Of a DNA stretch of 16,366 nt, positions 8,072-15,713 are shown in pieces (the stretch's first letter is position 1; the number at the start of each line of letters is the position of its first letter). Under the pieces are notes generated by a model. That model did no database searches. It saw only the letters and a program-made list of their open reading frames with translations, and was not told the DNA's origin. The stretch comes from CAYUAG01 sp046483025 (lineage in GTDB: Bacteria; Zhuqueibacterota; QNDG01; CAYUAG01), in NCBI GenBank assembly GCA_046483025.1, contig JAWODZ010000051.1, forward strand, positions 1 to 16,366, written 5' to 3'. The translations under genes and the position numbers were made by a program.

Positions 8072-8200
8072 CGTCATTGCGAGCGAACGAAATGAGTGAA
8101 GCAATCCCCTGGCGTTTATATTGAATCCCGCAGTGTTGCTCTTTACTACAGGAGACTGCTTCGTCGGCTCTGGGAGCCGAGCCTCCTCGCAGAGACATGT
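8072..8200. repeat. interspersed inverted-repeat element (TCATTGCGAGCGAACGAA type)
   Basis: The left arm at 8072-8108 reads CGTCATTGCGAGCGAACG then AAATGAGTGAAGCAATCCC. The right arm (about 8150-8200) is its imperfect complement: GAGACTGCTTCGTCGG then CTCCTCGCAGAGACA. The centre is unrelated. This is a known non-coding, non-autonomous repeat type found in many unrelated bacteria. The right arm has mutated (GACTGC for GATTGC, GCAGAGACA for GCAATGACA), suggesting an old copy. It separates the lipoprotein gene from the convergent acetyltransferase gene; an open frame across it is not a gene. Confidence 0.75.
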
Positions 8201-8258
8201 TTTCTTAATGTTATGGTTGTTATTATTTAATTATTCTAAAAAACAATATCTCAATCCA

Positions 8259-8726
8259 TCAAATCTCCAGAAACATAACAGATTTGTATTCTCTGAAACC
8301 ATGTTTCGCCCAAAAAGATTTACCAATCTCATTTTTACTTGCTACTTCTAACTCAACTCTTTTTACCCCCTGCTCTGCAAACCATTTTTCAATCTCATCT
8401 AAAAGATATTTTCCTACCCCCTGTCTCTGATACTCATGTTTAACTGCCATATCCGAAATAAAACCAAAATCAGTATGTTTAAAAACTGGAGGGTATTCTG
8501 CTATACGGGAAAGAGAATATGCTGCTATTTGTCTCCCATCAAGAGCTATAAGAACCTGTGATTTTCTTGATCTGACAGATTCCCGGAGATACTGTTTTAT
8601 CTTATGATGTGCATTCTCCCGCCGGGCAAAAAAGGGATCTATATCTCTATGGAAATCCATGAATTCCTTCCAGATTTCAATAATTTCTGGTATGTGAATT
8701 TTTTTTGCCTCGTTTATTTCTATCAA
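8259..8726 (-). CDS. GNAT-family N-acetyltransferase, TTG start, 155 aa
   Basis: The sequence LIEINEAKKIHIPEIIEIWKEF begins a normal GNAT N-terminus. It is followed by strands VLIALDGRQIAAYSL, the acetyl-CoA motif A (DMAVKHEYQRQGVGKYLL, with the Q-x-x-G-x-G loop) and a closing motif B (KSFWAKHGFREY). About 155 residues is the usual size. I place the start at TTG 8724-8726 because AGGA lies at 8735-8738 with eight bases of spacing, and because that TTG overlaps, as TTGA, the stop the upstream reductase would use if not frameshifted. A longer reading that joins it to the reductase is open but looks artefactual. The substrate is unknown. Confidence 0.75.
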   Translation of the reverse strand: MIEINEAKKIHIPEIIEIWKEFMDFHRDIDPFFARRENAHHKIKQYLRESVRSRKSQVLIALDGRQIAAYSLSRIAEYPPVFKHTDFGFISDMAVKHEYQRQGVGKYLLDEIEKWFAEQGVKRVELEVASKNEIGKSFWAKHGFREYKSVMFLEI

Positions 8727-9438
8727 TTTTTTTTTCCTATAGGACAAAGACAGACAAATTCCACAAAGACTTATTTTTTTATTAATTGTTTTTTCGGATA
8801 TCTGTCTGCAGAAGTCTCTGCATTTAAAAGGATCATAATATTCATTTCTGTAAACATCAGTTTTCCATAAAGTACCTGTAGCAGCCCGTGCCGGACAATT
8901 TTCAATACAGATGGTACAGTCTCCGCATTGACTCTCAATTATAGGTTTTCCAGAATCAAAAATCTCTGAAGTCGTTAAAACACTGGCCAGTCTGACTCGA
9001 GGACCGAAACGGTGGGTAACCAGTAAATCAGTTTTTCCTATCCACCCCATCCCGGCTCTGGTTGCCACCATTTTATGAGAAACTGAATACTGTAAAGTCT
9101 TTCTGTAAGCATCATCAAGCTCATTGTCATTAACAGTGGCTTTAACCGGACAAGCTTCAATTCCATTATCTCTTAACAGGGAGGAGATTTCTTGTATCTT
9201 ACAGTTTAATTCATGATTGATTTGGTGGTAAAGATAATAATATTCAATGGTCGGACCAATGGATATATCATCAATTATGGAATCATCCAGTTTCCGGGCC
9301 AGAGAAATCCCATAATTATATCTGGAAAAATCAGCTTACAGCAATTCGGAAAGGGAAGCAAATCCGATTTCGTAAAGATCAGCCGGACAGATCTGGTGTA
9401 TTTGGTTGGTTAATTAATTCATTTAGATTTTTTTTCAT
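8723..9438 (-). pseudogene. decayed QueG-like 4Fe-4S reductase
   Basis: From 9335 down to about 8751 one frame reads as an epoxyqueuosine-reductase-like protein: YNYGISLARKLDDSIID, GPTIEYYYLYHQIN, SHKMVATRAGMGWIGK, FGPRVRLASVLTT and a complete first cluster motif CGDCTICIENCP. Three lesions are visible. An ATG at 9436-9438 opens MKKNLNELINQ but reaches a stop at 9379-9381 in another frame from DLYEIGFASLSELL. An in-frame TAA lies at 9336-9338. Near 8750 the second cluster breaks after CGICL; the adjacent frame supplies LCPIGKKN and a stop at 8723-8725. No start codon precedes M at 9071 in the open stretch. Sequencing error could explain one lesion, less easily three. Confidence 0.7.
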
Positions 9439-9504
9439 AAAAAATTTTTTGAAAAATCAATACCAATCCTCAATCCATACATCCTGAACAGTATTACTGG
9501 TTAT

Positions 9505-9818
9505 TTAATTCTGGTAACGATACAGAATAGAATCTGCTGGCCAGTTCATAGTGCAAGAATTCCAGATGAAAATTACGTAGTAATTCTCGATATCTATATT
9601 GTTTCCCAGCAAATACTCAGTATGAATCTGAAAATCCTCATCACTGATTTCTATACACGGGCAAAGATTATCCCAGTTAAACCAACTCGGAGCATCATCT
9701 TTGCCATTACCATTGTCATCATCCTCAAAAGTAATAATATTACAGAAAAAAATAGAAGAATGAAAACAAGTATAGTAAGTGTTTTGAAATGATAAACTAA
9801 TTCCAATTTGTCTGCCAA
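9505..9818 (-). pseudogene. probable broken small exported protein, family not recognised
   Basis: The frame ending at 9505 reads EDDDNGNGKDDAPSWFNW then a Cys-rich stretch (NLCPCIEISDEDF) and ends SILYRYQN. Upstream of about 9726 the same strand changes sense: the neighbouring frame reads FKTLTILVFILLFFSVILLL, a good signal peptide or lipoprotein leader, and then degenerates. The Asp/Asn-rich linker right after it is typical of the region following a lipobox, so I infer a frameshift near 9726-9740 that removed the cleavage site. The leader frame has only TTG candidates for a start (9806, 9818) and no clear ribosome site. I do not recognise the mature domain. It could also be a chance assembly of open frames. 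Confidence 0.4.
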
Positions 9819-9838
9819 ATTTTTTCAAAATATCAGAC

Positions 9839-10120
9839 TCACAATATAGGAATGACATCATGATTATAAAGATTCATTTTTCTTTTTTTACTATCTGCTG
9901 CAACCTGTTCCACAATGGAACAGGTTGATATTTTTTTTAGTTCACCACTTTTATAAATATTATTAATATGTTTTATAATAGCTGGTCTCTGAACACTAAA
10001 GATTTGAACAAATTTATGTGCATCAAGCCAGATAGACTCTTTTTCAATAACAACTTCTACTTGCTTTTTTTGATCCTGATAAATAACAATATCTTTAAAC
10101 TTTTTCCTTACTTATCTCAT
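9839..10120 (-). pseudogene. RhuM-family N-terminal remnant
   Basis: Between 10111 and 9842 the minus strand reads KDIVIYQDQKKQVEVVIEKE, SIWLDAHKFVQIFSVQRPAI, IKHINNIYKSGELKK, STCSIVEQVAADSKKRKMNL and YNHDVIPIL, then TGA at 9839-9841. This is the N-terminal part of the RhuM family (normally about 300 residues; the usual continuation after YNLDVI is a conserved IxxGYRVNS segment, absent here). The only upstream ATG (10118-10120) is followed two codons later by TAA (10112-10114). AAGGA lies at the right distance from TTT at 10097-10099, where a TTG or ATG start may have been lost. RhuM was first noted in a Salmonella pathogenicity island, its function is unknown and it often sits in variable regions. 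Confidence 0.7.
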
Positions 10121-10147
10121 TTCCCTGATTTATGCATAGTAAAAATC

Positions 10148-11755
10148 CTACATCCTGAACACTCCATACTTCTGATCCGGTACCTCAGCATTCAGCGACA
10201 TGGCAATTCCCAGGGCCAGGGCAGTACGGGTGGAAAGGGGTTCAAGAATGCCATCATCCCAGATGCGGGCCGTGGAGTAATAAGGGGTAGCTTCATGCTC
10301 ATACTTATCCACCAATTGTTTCTTGAATTCCTCCTGCTCTTTTTTAGTCATTGTCTTGCCTTTCTTCTTTAAACCCGCCCTCTTTACAGTCAAGAGAACA
10401 TTGGCTGCCTGCTCCCCTCCCATCACACTGATTCTGCTGTTGGGCCACATCCAGAGCAAACGGGGATCGTACCCTCTGCCGCACATAGCATAATTCCCGG
10501 CTCCGTAGGAACCTCCCAGAATAACTGTAAATTTGGGAACCTGGGCATTGGCCACGGCATGTACCAGCTTAGCTCCGTCTTTGGCAATTCCTCCATGTTC
10601 ATATTCTTTACCGACAATAAATCCGGTAATGTTCTGCAGAAAAACCAAAGGTACTTTTCTCATGGTACACAATTCAATAAAATGGGAGCCTTTAAGACTT
10701 GATTCGGAAAAAAGCACTCCGTTATTGGCCAGGATACCTACCGGATATCCCATTAAACGGGCAAAACCGCAGACCAGAGTCTGTCCGTAAAGAGGTTTGA
10801 ATTCATGGAACCTGCTGCCGTCTACCAGTCTGGCAATGATCTCCCGGATATCATAGGGTTTTCTGATATTTTTAGGGACGATTCCGTATATTTCTTCCGG
10901 ATCGTAATGAGGATCTTCCGGTTCGGCAACATCCAGTTCAAACTTCCGGGGTGGATCCAGACATTCCACAATATTTCTGATGATCTGCAGGGCATGATCA
11001 TCATTCTGGGCATAGTGATCGGACACCCCTGAGATACGGCAGTGGACATCCGCACCGCCCAATTCCTCATCCGTTACCACTTCTCCGGTTGCAGCTTTGA
11101 CCAAGGGAGGACCTCCGATAAAAATAGTTCCCTGCTCTTTGACAATGACGGTTTCATCACTCATAGCCGGAACATAGGCTCCCCCGGCAGTGCAGGACCC
11201 CATTACGGCGGAAATCTGAGGAATCCCCTGAGCAGATAAACGGGCCTGATTGGAAAAAATCCTGCCGAAGTGATCCCGGTCCGGAAAAGTGCCGGACTGA
11301 TACGGCAGGAAAATACCGCCTGAATCCACCAGATAAATACAGGGGAGATTATTGTTCAGAGCTATTTCCTGAGCCCGAACATGTTTTTTTATAGTCATAG
11401 GAAAGTACGTTCCCCCCTTGACTGTAGCATCATTGGCAATAACCAGCACTTCCCGTCCGTGCACAACTCCAATCCCGGTTATTATCCCAGCTGCAGGAGC
11501 CTGATTATCATACATATCATAGGCAGCAAGGGGATTGAACTCAAGAAAAGGCGTATTCCTGTCAAACAGTTTATCCAGTCTCTCCCTGGCAGTCAGTTTC
11601 CCCCTCTCTTTATGTTTTTTATGCGCTTTGGGCGGCCCGCCCTTTCCCACCTCAGCCAGCTTTTCTTTAAACTCCTCAATAAGACTCAGCATATATTCCC
11701 GATTCTCTTTAAACTCCTGACTTTTGGTAGATATCTTAGATTCAATCCTGTACAT
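10148..11755 (-). CDS. mccB: methylcrotonyl-CoA carboxylase-type carboxyltransferase (beta) subunit
   Basis: The 535-residue product matches the MCC beta family along its whole length: KLTARERLDKLFDRNTPFLE near the N-terminus, IANDATVKGGTYFP, CIYLVDSGG, FPDRDHFGRIF, VMGSCTAGGAYVPAMSDE, AKDGAKLVHAVANAQVPK, GGSYGAGNYAMCGRGYDPR, SRISVMGGEQAANVL and the terminal GVFRM. The two oxyanion-forming glycine segments of both crotonase-like halves are present. It transfers carboxyl from biotin to an acyl-CoA, most likely 3-methylcrotonyl-CoA in leucine breakdown; a propionyl or geranyl substrate is possible. ATG 11753-11755 has GAGG five bases upstream; a GTG two codons earlier overlaps that site and is less likely. 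No biotin-carrying alpha subunit is in the window. Confidence 0.88.
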   Translation of the reverse strand: MYRIESKISTKSQEFKENREYMLSLIEEFKEKLAEVGKGGPPKAHKKHKERGKLTARERLDKLFDRNTPFLEFNPLAAYDMYDNQAPAAGIITGIGVVHGREVLVIANDATVKGGTYFPMTIKKHVRAQEIALNNNLPCIYLVDSGGIFLPYQSGTFPDRDHFGRIFSNQARLSAQGIPQISAVMGSCTAGGAYVPAMSDETVIVKEQGTIFIGGPPLVKAATGEVVTDEELGGADVHCRISGVSDHYAQNDDHALQIIRNIVECLDPPRKFELDVAEPEDPHYDPEEIYGIVPKNIRKPYDIREIIARLVDGSRFHEFKPLYGQTLVCGFARLMGYPVGILANNGVLFSESSLKGSHFIELCTMRKVPLVFLQNITGFIVGKEYEHGGIAKDGAKLVHAVANAQVPKFTVILGGSYGAGNYAMCGRGYDPRLLWMWPNSRISVMGGEQAANVLLTVKRAGLKKKGKTMTKKEQEEFKKQLVDKYEHEATPYYSTARIWDDGILEPLSTRTALALGIAMSLNAEVPDQKYGVFRM

Positions 11756-11797
11756 AGTCACCTCATATTATTTATACATTTATTAATATTTATTACA

Positions 11798-13024
11798 TTA
11801 TCTATCAGGATAATCTTCCAGAATCTTCAATACCGTATCAATATCCTGCGGTGTATGTTCTGCTGTTATCTGAAATCGTATTTCATCTTCACCCTTAGGA
11901 ACCACCGGATAATTTATATCTGTAACTAAAACACCTTTTTGATTTAAATATGTAGTAAGTTCAATGGCCTCTGTAGTATCTCCGATTACCAAAGGCACAA
12001 TAGGATGTTCACTGTCAATAGTCTTAAATCCAATTGCCTTTACTCCATCCCTGAATTTTTTTATCATTTTACGAAGATTTTCAAGTAAGGTTAATCCCTG
12101 TTTACTATTGAGTATATCTACTGCTTTTATGGCAGTTTGTGCTTCTGATGCAGTTATAGGATTTGAATAAATATACATGGGAGCATGTTCCCTTAAATAT
12201 CTGATAATCGGGCTCGAGGAAACTACATATCCACCGTTTACACCAAAGGCTTTACCCAAAGTACCAATAAGAACATCCACCCTGGTATTTGTATATTCTT
12301 CTACTCCTCTTCCGGTTCTCCCAAATGCTCCGACTCCATGCGAATCATCTGTAATAATGATAACACCATCATCAAATGAATTATTGTATTTTTTACAGAT
12401 TTCCTTCATGGTATCCAGAGGTGCATGATCCCCCCTCATACTAAAAATTCCATCAGTAACCATCAGCAGTCTGTTCCCTTTATCCAGGGATAATTCAATC
12501 TTCTTTTGCATATCCTGCATATCGTTATGTTTATAGATTTCCTTGGCAGCAGGACGGGACAGCCGTATGGCATTGATAATACAATTATGATTAAGCTCAT
12601 CACTGATTATTACTGTATTTGTATCAGTGAGCGGAGCAATAACCCCCATGCTGGTTACATAAGCTGAACTGAATATCATCCCTGCTTCTCTGGAATGAAA
12701 ATCCGCAAGTTTTGATTCCAATTCCACATGGGGTGAATAGGTGCCGCTAATAAACCGTACTGCTCCGGGACCAACACCGAATTTTTCTGCAGCTTCCACC
12801 TCAGCCTGAATAAGCTCTTTTCTTAAAGAAAAACTTAGATAGGAATTAGAGTTCATTCGTATAAATTCTTTATTCTCATATCCCTCCAGAATATATCTGG
12901 GGCCTTTTTTGTTTTCAAATCGTATAACATTCTTTATAACCTTCTCTTTTCCCTTAGCCCGCCCCTTTTTTTCTAATTCCTGAATCTCATCCTTCAATTT
13001 TTGATTAAATTTTTCAAGAGACAA
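11798..13024 (-). CDS. alpha-oxoamine synthase: glycine C-acetyltransferase / AONS-like PLP enzyme
   Basis: The 408-residue protein shows the fold-type I PLP pattern of the Kbl/BioF/ALAS group: GPGAVRFISGTYSPHVELE, ELNHNCIINAIRLS (H146 for ring stacking), TDGIFSMRGDHAPL, ITDDSHGVGAFGRTGRG (D226 and H229) and IGTLGKAFGVNGGYV with K258 as the Schiff-base lysine. Such enzymes condense an amino acid with an acyl-CoA. The TDGIFSMRGDHAPL and DDSHGVG phrasing fits glycine C-acetyltransferase best, but BioF cannot be excluded because neither tdh nor bio genes are adjacent. The start is TTG 13022-13024, justified by a very strong AGGAGGTG six bases upstream and no better codon. The mccB-type gene follows after 42 bases, so one transcript is likely. 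Confidence 0.78.
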   Translation of the reverse strand: MSLEKFNQKLKDEIQELEKKGRAKGKEKVIKNVIRFENKKGPRYILEGYENKEFIRMNSNSYLSFSLRKELIQAEVEAAEKFGVGPGAVRFISGTYSPHVELESKLADFHSREAGMIFSSAYVTSMGVIAPLTDTNTVIISDELNHNCIINAIRLSRPAAKEIYKHNDMQDMQKKIELSLDKGNRLLMVTDGIFSMRGDHAPLDTMKEICKKYNNSFDDGVIIITDDSHGVGAFGRTGRGVEEYTNTRVDVLIGTLGKAFGVNGGYVVSSSPIIRYLREHAPMYIYSNPITASEAQTAIKAVDILNSKQGLTLLENLRKMIKKFRDGVKAIGFKTIDSEHPIVPLVIGDTTEAIELTTYLNQKGVLVTDINYPVVPKGEDEIRFQITAEHTPQDIDTVLKILEDYPDR

Positions 13025-13030
13025 CTACCC

Positions 13031-13038
13031 ACCTCCTA
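13031..13038 (-). promoter_or_regulatory. strong Shine-Dalgarno deciding a TTG start
   Basis: The minus strand reads TATAGGAGGTGGGTAGTTG, placing a near-perfect AGGAGGTG six bases before the TTG of the PLP enzyme. It is the strongest ribosome site in the window and probably offsets the weak start codon. Confidence 0.7.
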
Positions 13039-13169
13039 TAACAGAAATTATAAATATAAATAAATTTTAATTTAAGTCGCCAAAAAATTAAATTGTTTGA
13101 TAATACACTGAATTATTGAAATAACAGTAATAATATAAAAAAAGAAATGATATTTACCAAATACAAATT

Positions 13170-13584
13170 TCAGAATACGTCAATCTGGAGCTGGCCCAAA
13201 AGTATAACAATATTATAAAATTCATTATCCCTTACCAGCCAGTTATTGCCTTCATGAACATCTATGCACCCGATGTAATACCAGGGGCCTATTCCTTCCG
13301 TATATTCTAACAGACAAAACTCAATTATTCCTTGATCAGCACAATCTCCTGCATCCGTACCTTTGATAATCTGCTCATAGGTATTCTGTATCCACTTCTC
13401 CGATGGTGTAATTTAATGGCAATCCGGATGGATCGTAAAAAGGGTTGTAAACCGGACTGCCGGAATCATTGAAATGCCCGGATTCCAGGGCATACATTAC
13501 CTTGCAAATCCTGTTCCTTCCAATCTTTCCTTTTAATAATAAACGGGATTTTATTAAATGTATTGTTTCTGTTTGAATTAATGT
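13170..13584 (-). pseudogene. frameshifted orphan gene, product not recognised
   Basis: Two minus-strand frames with gene-like composition adjoin. The first, open from 13584 to 13378, reads KIGRNRICKVMYALESGHF, NDSGSPVYNPFYDPSGLPLN and YTIGEVDTEYL, then stops at 13375-13377. The second, open from 13412 to 13173, reads ITPSEKWIQNTYEQIIKGTD, AGDCADQGIIEFCLLEYTEG, IGPWYYIGCIDVHEGNNWLV and RDNEFYNIVILLGQLQIDVF, ending at 13170-13172. They share 35 bases, so one frameshift near 13395 would join them into a protein of at least 110 residues. The N-terminus is unclear: an ATG at 13495-13497 lacks a well-spaced ribosome site. No family is recognised. The 145 bases between 13025 and 13169 are AT-rich and hold no gene I can see. 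Confidence 0.5.
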
Positions 13585-13685
13585 TCAAAATTTTTTACCT
13601 TTAATATATATGTATTAAGAAATTTTCTCTGTAAATACATCCTGGAATAAGGATAAATTTTTGATTTTATTCAAAGGATAAACAT

Positions 13686-15713
13686 ATGAAACAAACAATA
13701 CAAATGATGTTCCTCCAGATTTTATTCTGTACATTTTTGGGAATCTCATATGGTGAGGATAAAAAAGATCCCTGTGACTATGTCAATCCTTTTATCGGTA
13801 CCAATGAAATGGGGCATTGTTATCCCGGTGCAACCGTTCCTTTTGGAATGATTCAGTTAAGCCCTGAAACCGATTCTGTATCTTTTTTTACCGAAGATGA
13901 CAAATATAATCCGGATGTATATAATTACTGTGCCGGTTATCAATACCAGGACAACACCATAACCGGTTTTTCACATACTCATTTCAGTGGCACCGGGCAC
14001 TCTGATCTTGGTGATTTTCTGATCATGCCTACTACCGGCACTCTGAAATTAAATCCTGGAACTGAAGAGAATCCTGAATCCGGGTACCGCTCCCGGTTTT
14101 CACACCAGCAGGAAAAAGCTTCTCCGGGATATTATAGTGTTTATCTGAAAGATTATGATATACAGGCTGACTTAACAGCAACCAGCAGAGTCGGCTTTCA
14201 TAGGTATACCTTTCCCCGAACTGACAATGCCCATATCATACTGGACCTGACCGCCGGAATCTACAATTATGACGGAAAAGTCGTCTGGTCTTCTCTTCGC
14301 ATGGAAAATGATACTCTGATAACCGGATACAGACAGACTAACGGCTGGGCCCGTACCCGTTTTGTTTATTTTGCCATGGTATTTTCCAGACCAGTGAAAA
14401 ATTATGGATTTGTAAATCAAAAAAAACTAAAGTATACCGGATTCTGGAGAAAACAGGATCAGGACAACAATTTTCCCCAGAGAGCGGGTTCTGCATTAAA
14501 AGCCTTTTTTGATTTTGAAACTCAGAAAGGAGAACAAATAAAAATCAAAATAGCCCTTTCATCAGTCAGTACTGCCGGAGCTTTAAAAAATCTGCAAAAA
14601 GAAATTCCTTACTGGAATTTTCAAAAAATAAAAAACCAGGCAAAAGCTCAATGGAAAAAAGAATTAAACAAAATAAAAATTACTGCACCAGAAAAAACAA
14701 GGGAAATCTTCTATACAGCTCTTTATCACACCTTTCTAAGTCCTATTGAATATACAGATGTAGATGGAAAATATCGTGGTATTGACAAAAATATTCATCA
14801 AGCTGATAACTTTACCAACTATACCATCTTTTCTCTCTGGGATACCTATAGAGCCCTGCATCCTCTGTTTACTATAGTGCAGAGAAAACGGACAAATGAT
14901 ATTATAAGATCCATGCTTGCTCACTATGAACAGAGTGTTCACCATATCCTTCCCATCTGGTCTCATTATGCCAATGAAAACTGGTGTATGATCGGATATC
15001 ACAGTGTACCGGTCATTGTTGATTCCTATATGAAAAATATTCGTGATTATGATATAAACAAAGCTTATAAAACAGTGATCTCAAGTTCAAATTATGACAG
15101 TTACGATGGAATCGGCTTATATAAAGATTACGGATATGTACCTTATGATAAAAATTCCAATTCTGCCTCTAAAACTTTAGAATATGCTTATGATGACTGG
15201 ACTATATCCGTCTTTGCTGATTCATTAGGAGAAGAACTGACAGCCGAACAGTATAAAAAAAGAGCCTTAAGTTATCAGAATCTTTTTGATCCGGAATCAG
15301 GATTCATCCGTCCTAAAAACACTGATGATGACTGGAAACCTGACTTTAATCCATTAGAAACAACCGGACAGGGATTTATTGAAGGAAATGCCTGGAATTA
15401 TTCTCTCTACATTCCCCATGACATTCAGGGATATATAAATCTATTGGGTTCTGAAAATAAACTTGAAAAATGGCTGGATACATTATTCACTATGCAGTTA
15501 TCAGAAGAAAATTATGCCCATTCAGAAGATATTCAGGAATCCGGCATTATGGGGAATTATGTACACGGCAATGAACCCAGCCACCACATATCCTATCTCT
15601 ACAACTGGACTGGCTCTGCCTGGAAAACCCAGGAAAAAGTAAGACTGATCATGGACACCATGTATAATAATACCACTGACGGTATCAGCGGAAATGATGA
15701 CTGCGGTCAGATG
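13686..15713 (+). CDS. GH92 alpha-mannosidase, 3' end missing at a junction
   Basis: Residues 1-23 are a signal peptide ending GISYG, so the enzyme is exported. GH92 motifs run in order: DYVNPFIGTNEMGHCYPGAT, VPFGMIQLSPET, GYQYQDNTITGFSHTHFSGT, LSPIEYTDVDGKYRG, FSLWDTYRALHPL, FIEGNAWNYSLYIPHD with the likely catalytic acid E566, GNEPSHHISYLYNWTG and GNDDCGQM. Family members trim exo alpha-linked mannose (often alpha-1,2) with calcium. At residue 676 family similarity stops: SAWYxF should follow GQM, but PRTSRRSRS appears, encoded by GC-rich foreign DNA. The 35-codon tail running to a stop at 15819-15821 is therefore spurious, and roughly 60-100 C-terminal residues are absent. AAAGGA precedes the ATG. 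The gap upstream (13585-13685) holds its presumed promoter. Confidence 0.88.

Noticed and set aside
8121..8351. 76-codon plus-strand open frame
   Set aside because: It runs through the right arm of the TCATTGCGAG repeat and over the antisense of the acetyltransferase end, has no ribosome site and no protein-like pattern.
8259..9071. Novel reductase-acetyltransferase fusion enzyme
   Set aside because: The junction coincides with a broken cluster motif, a frame change, a Shine-Dalgarno and a TTGA stop-start overlap, so two ancestral genes are more likely.
9901..9938. Rho-independent terminator for a plus-strand gene
   Set aside because: No plus-strand gene ends upstream, and the hairpin bases encode a conserved-looking stretch of the RhuM remnant on the opposite strand.
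9968..10372. 134-codon plus-strand open frame with hydrophobic stretches
   Set aside because: It is antisense to the RhuM remnant and the carboxyltransferase 3' end, both of which have clear family matches.
11381..11929. 182-codon plus-strand open frame
   Set aside because: It is antisense to two well-supported enzyme genes and shows only low-complexity hydrophobic text.
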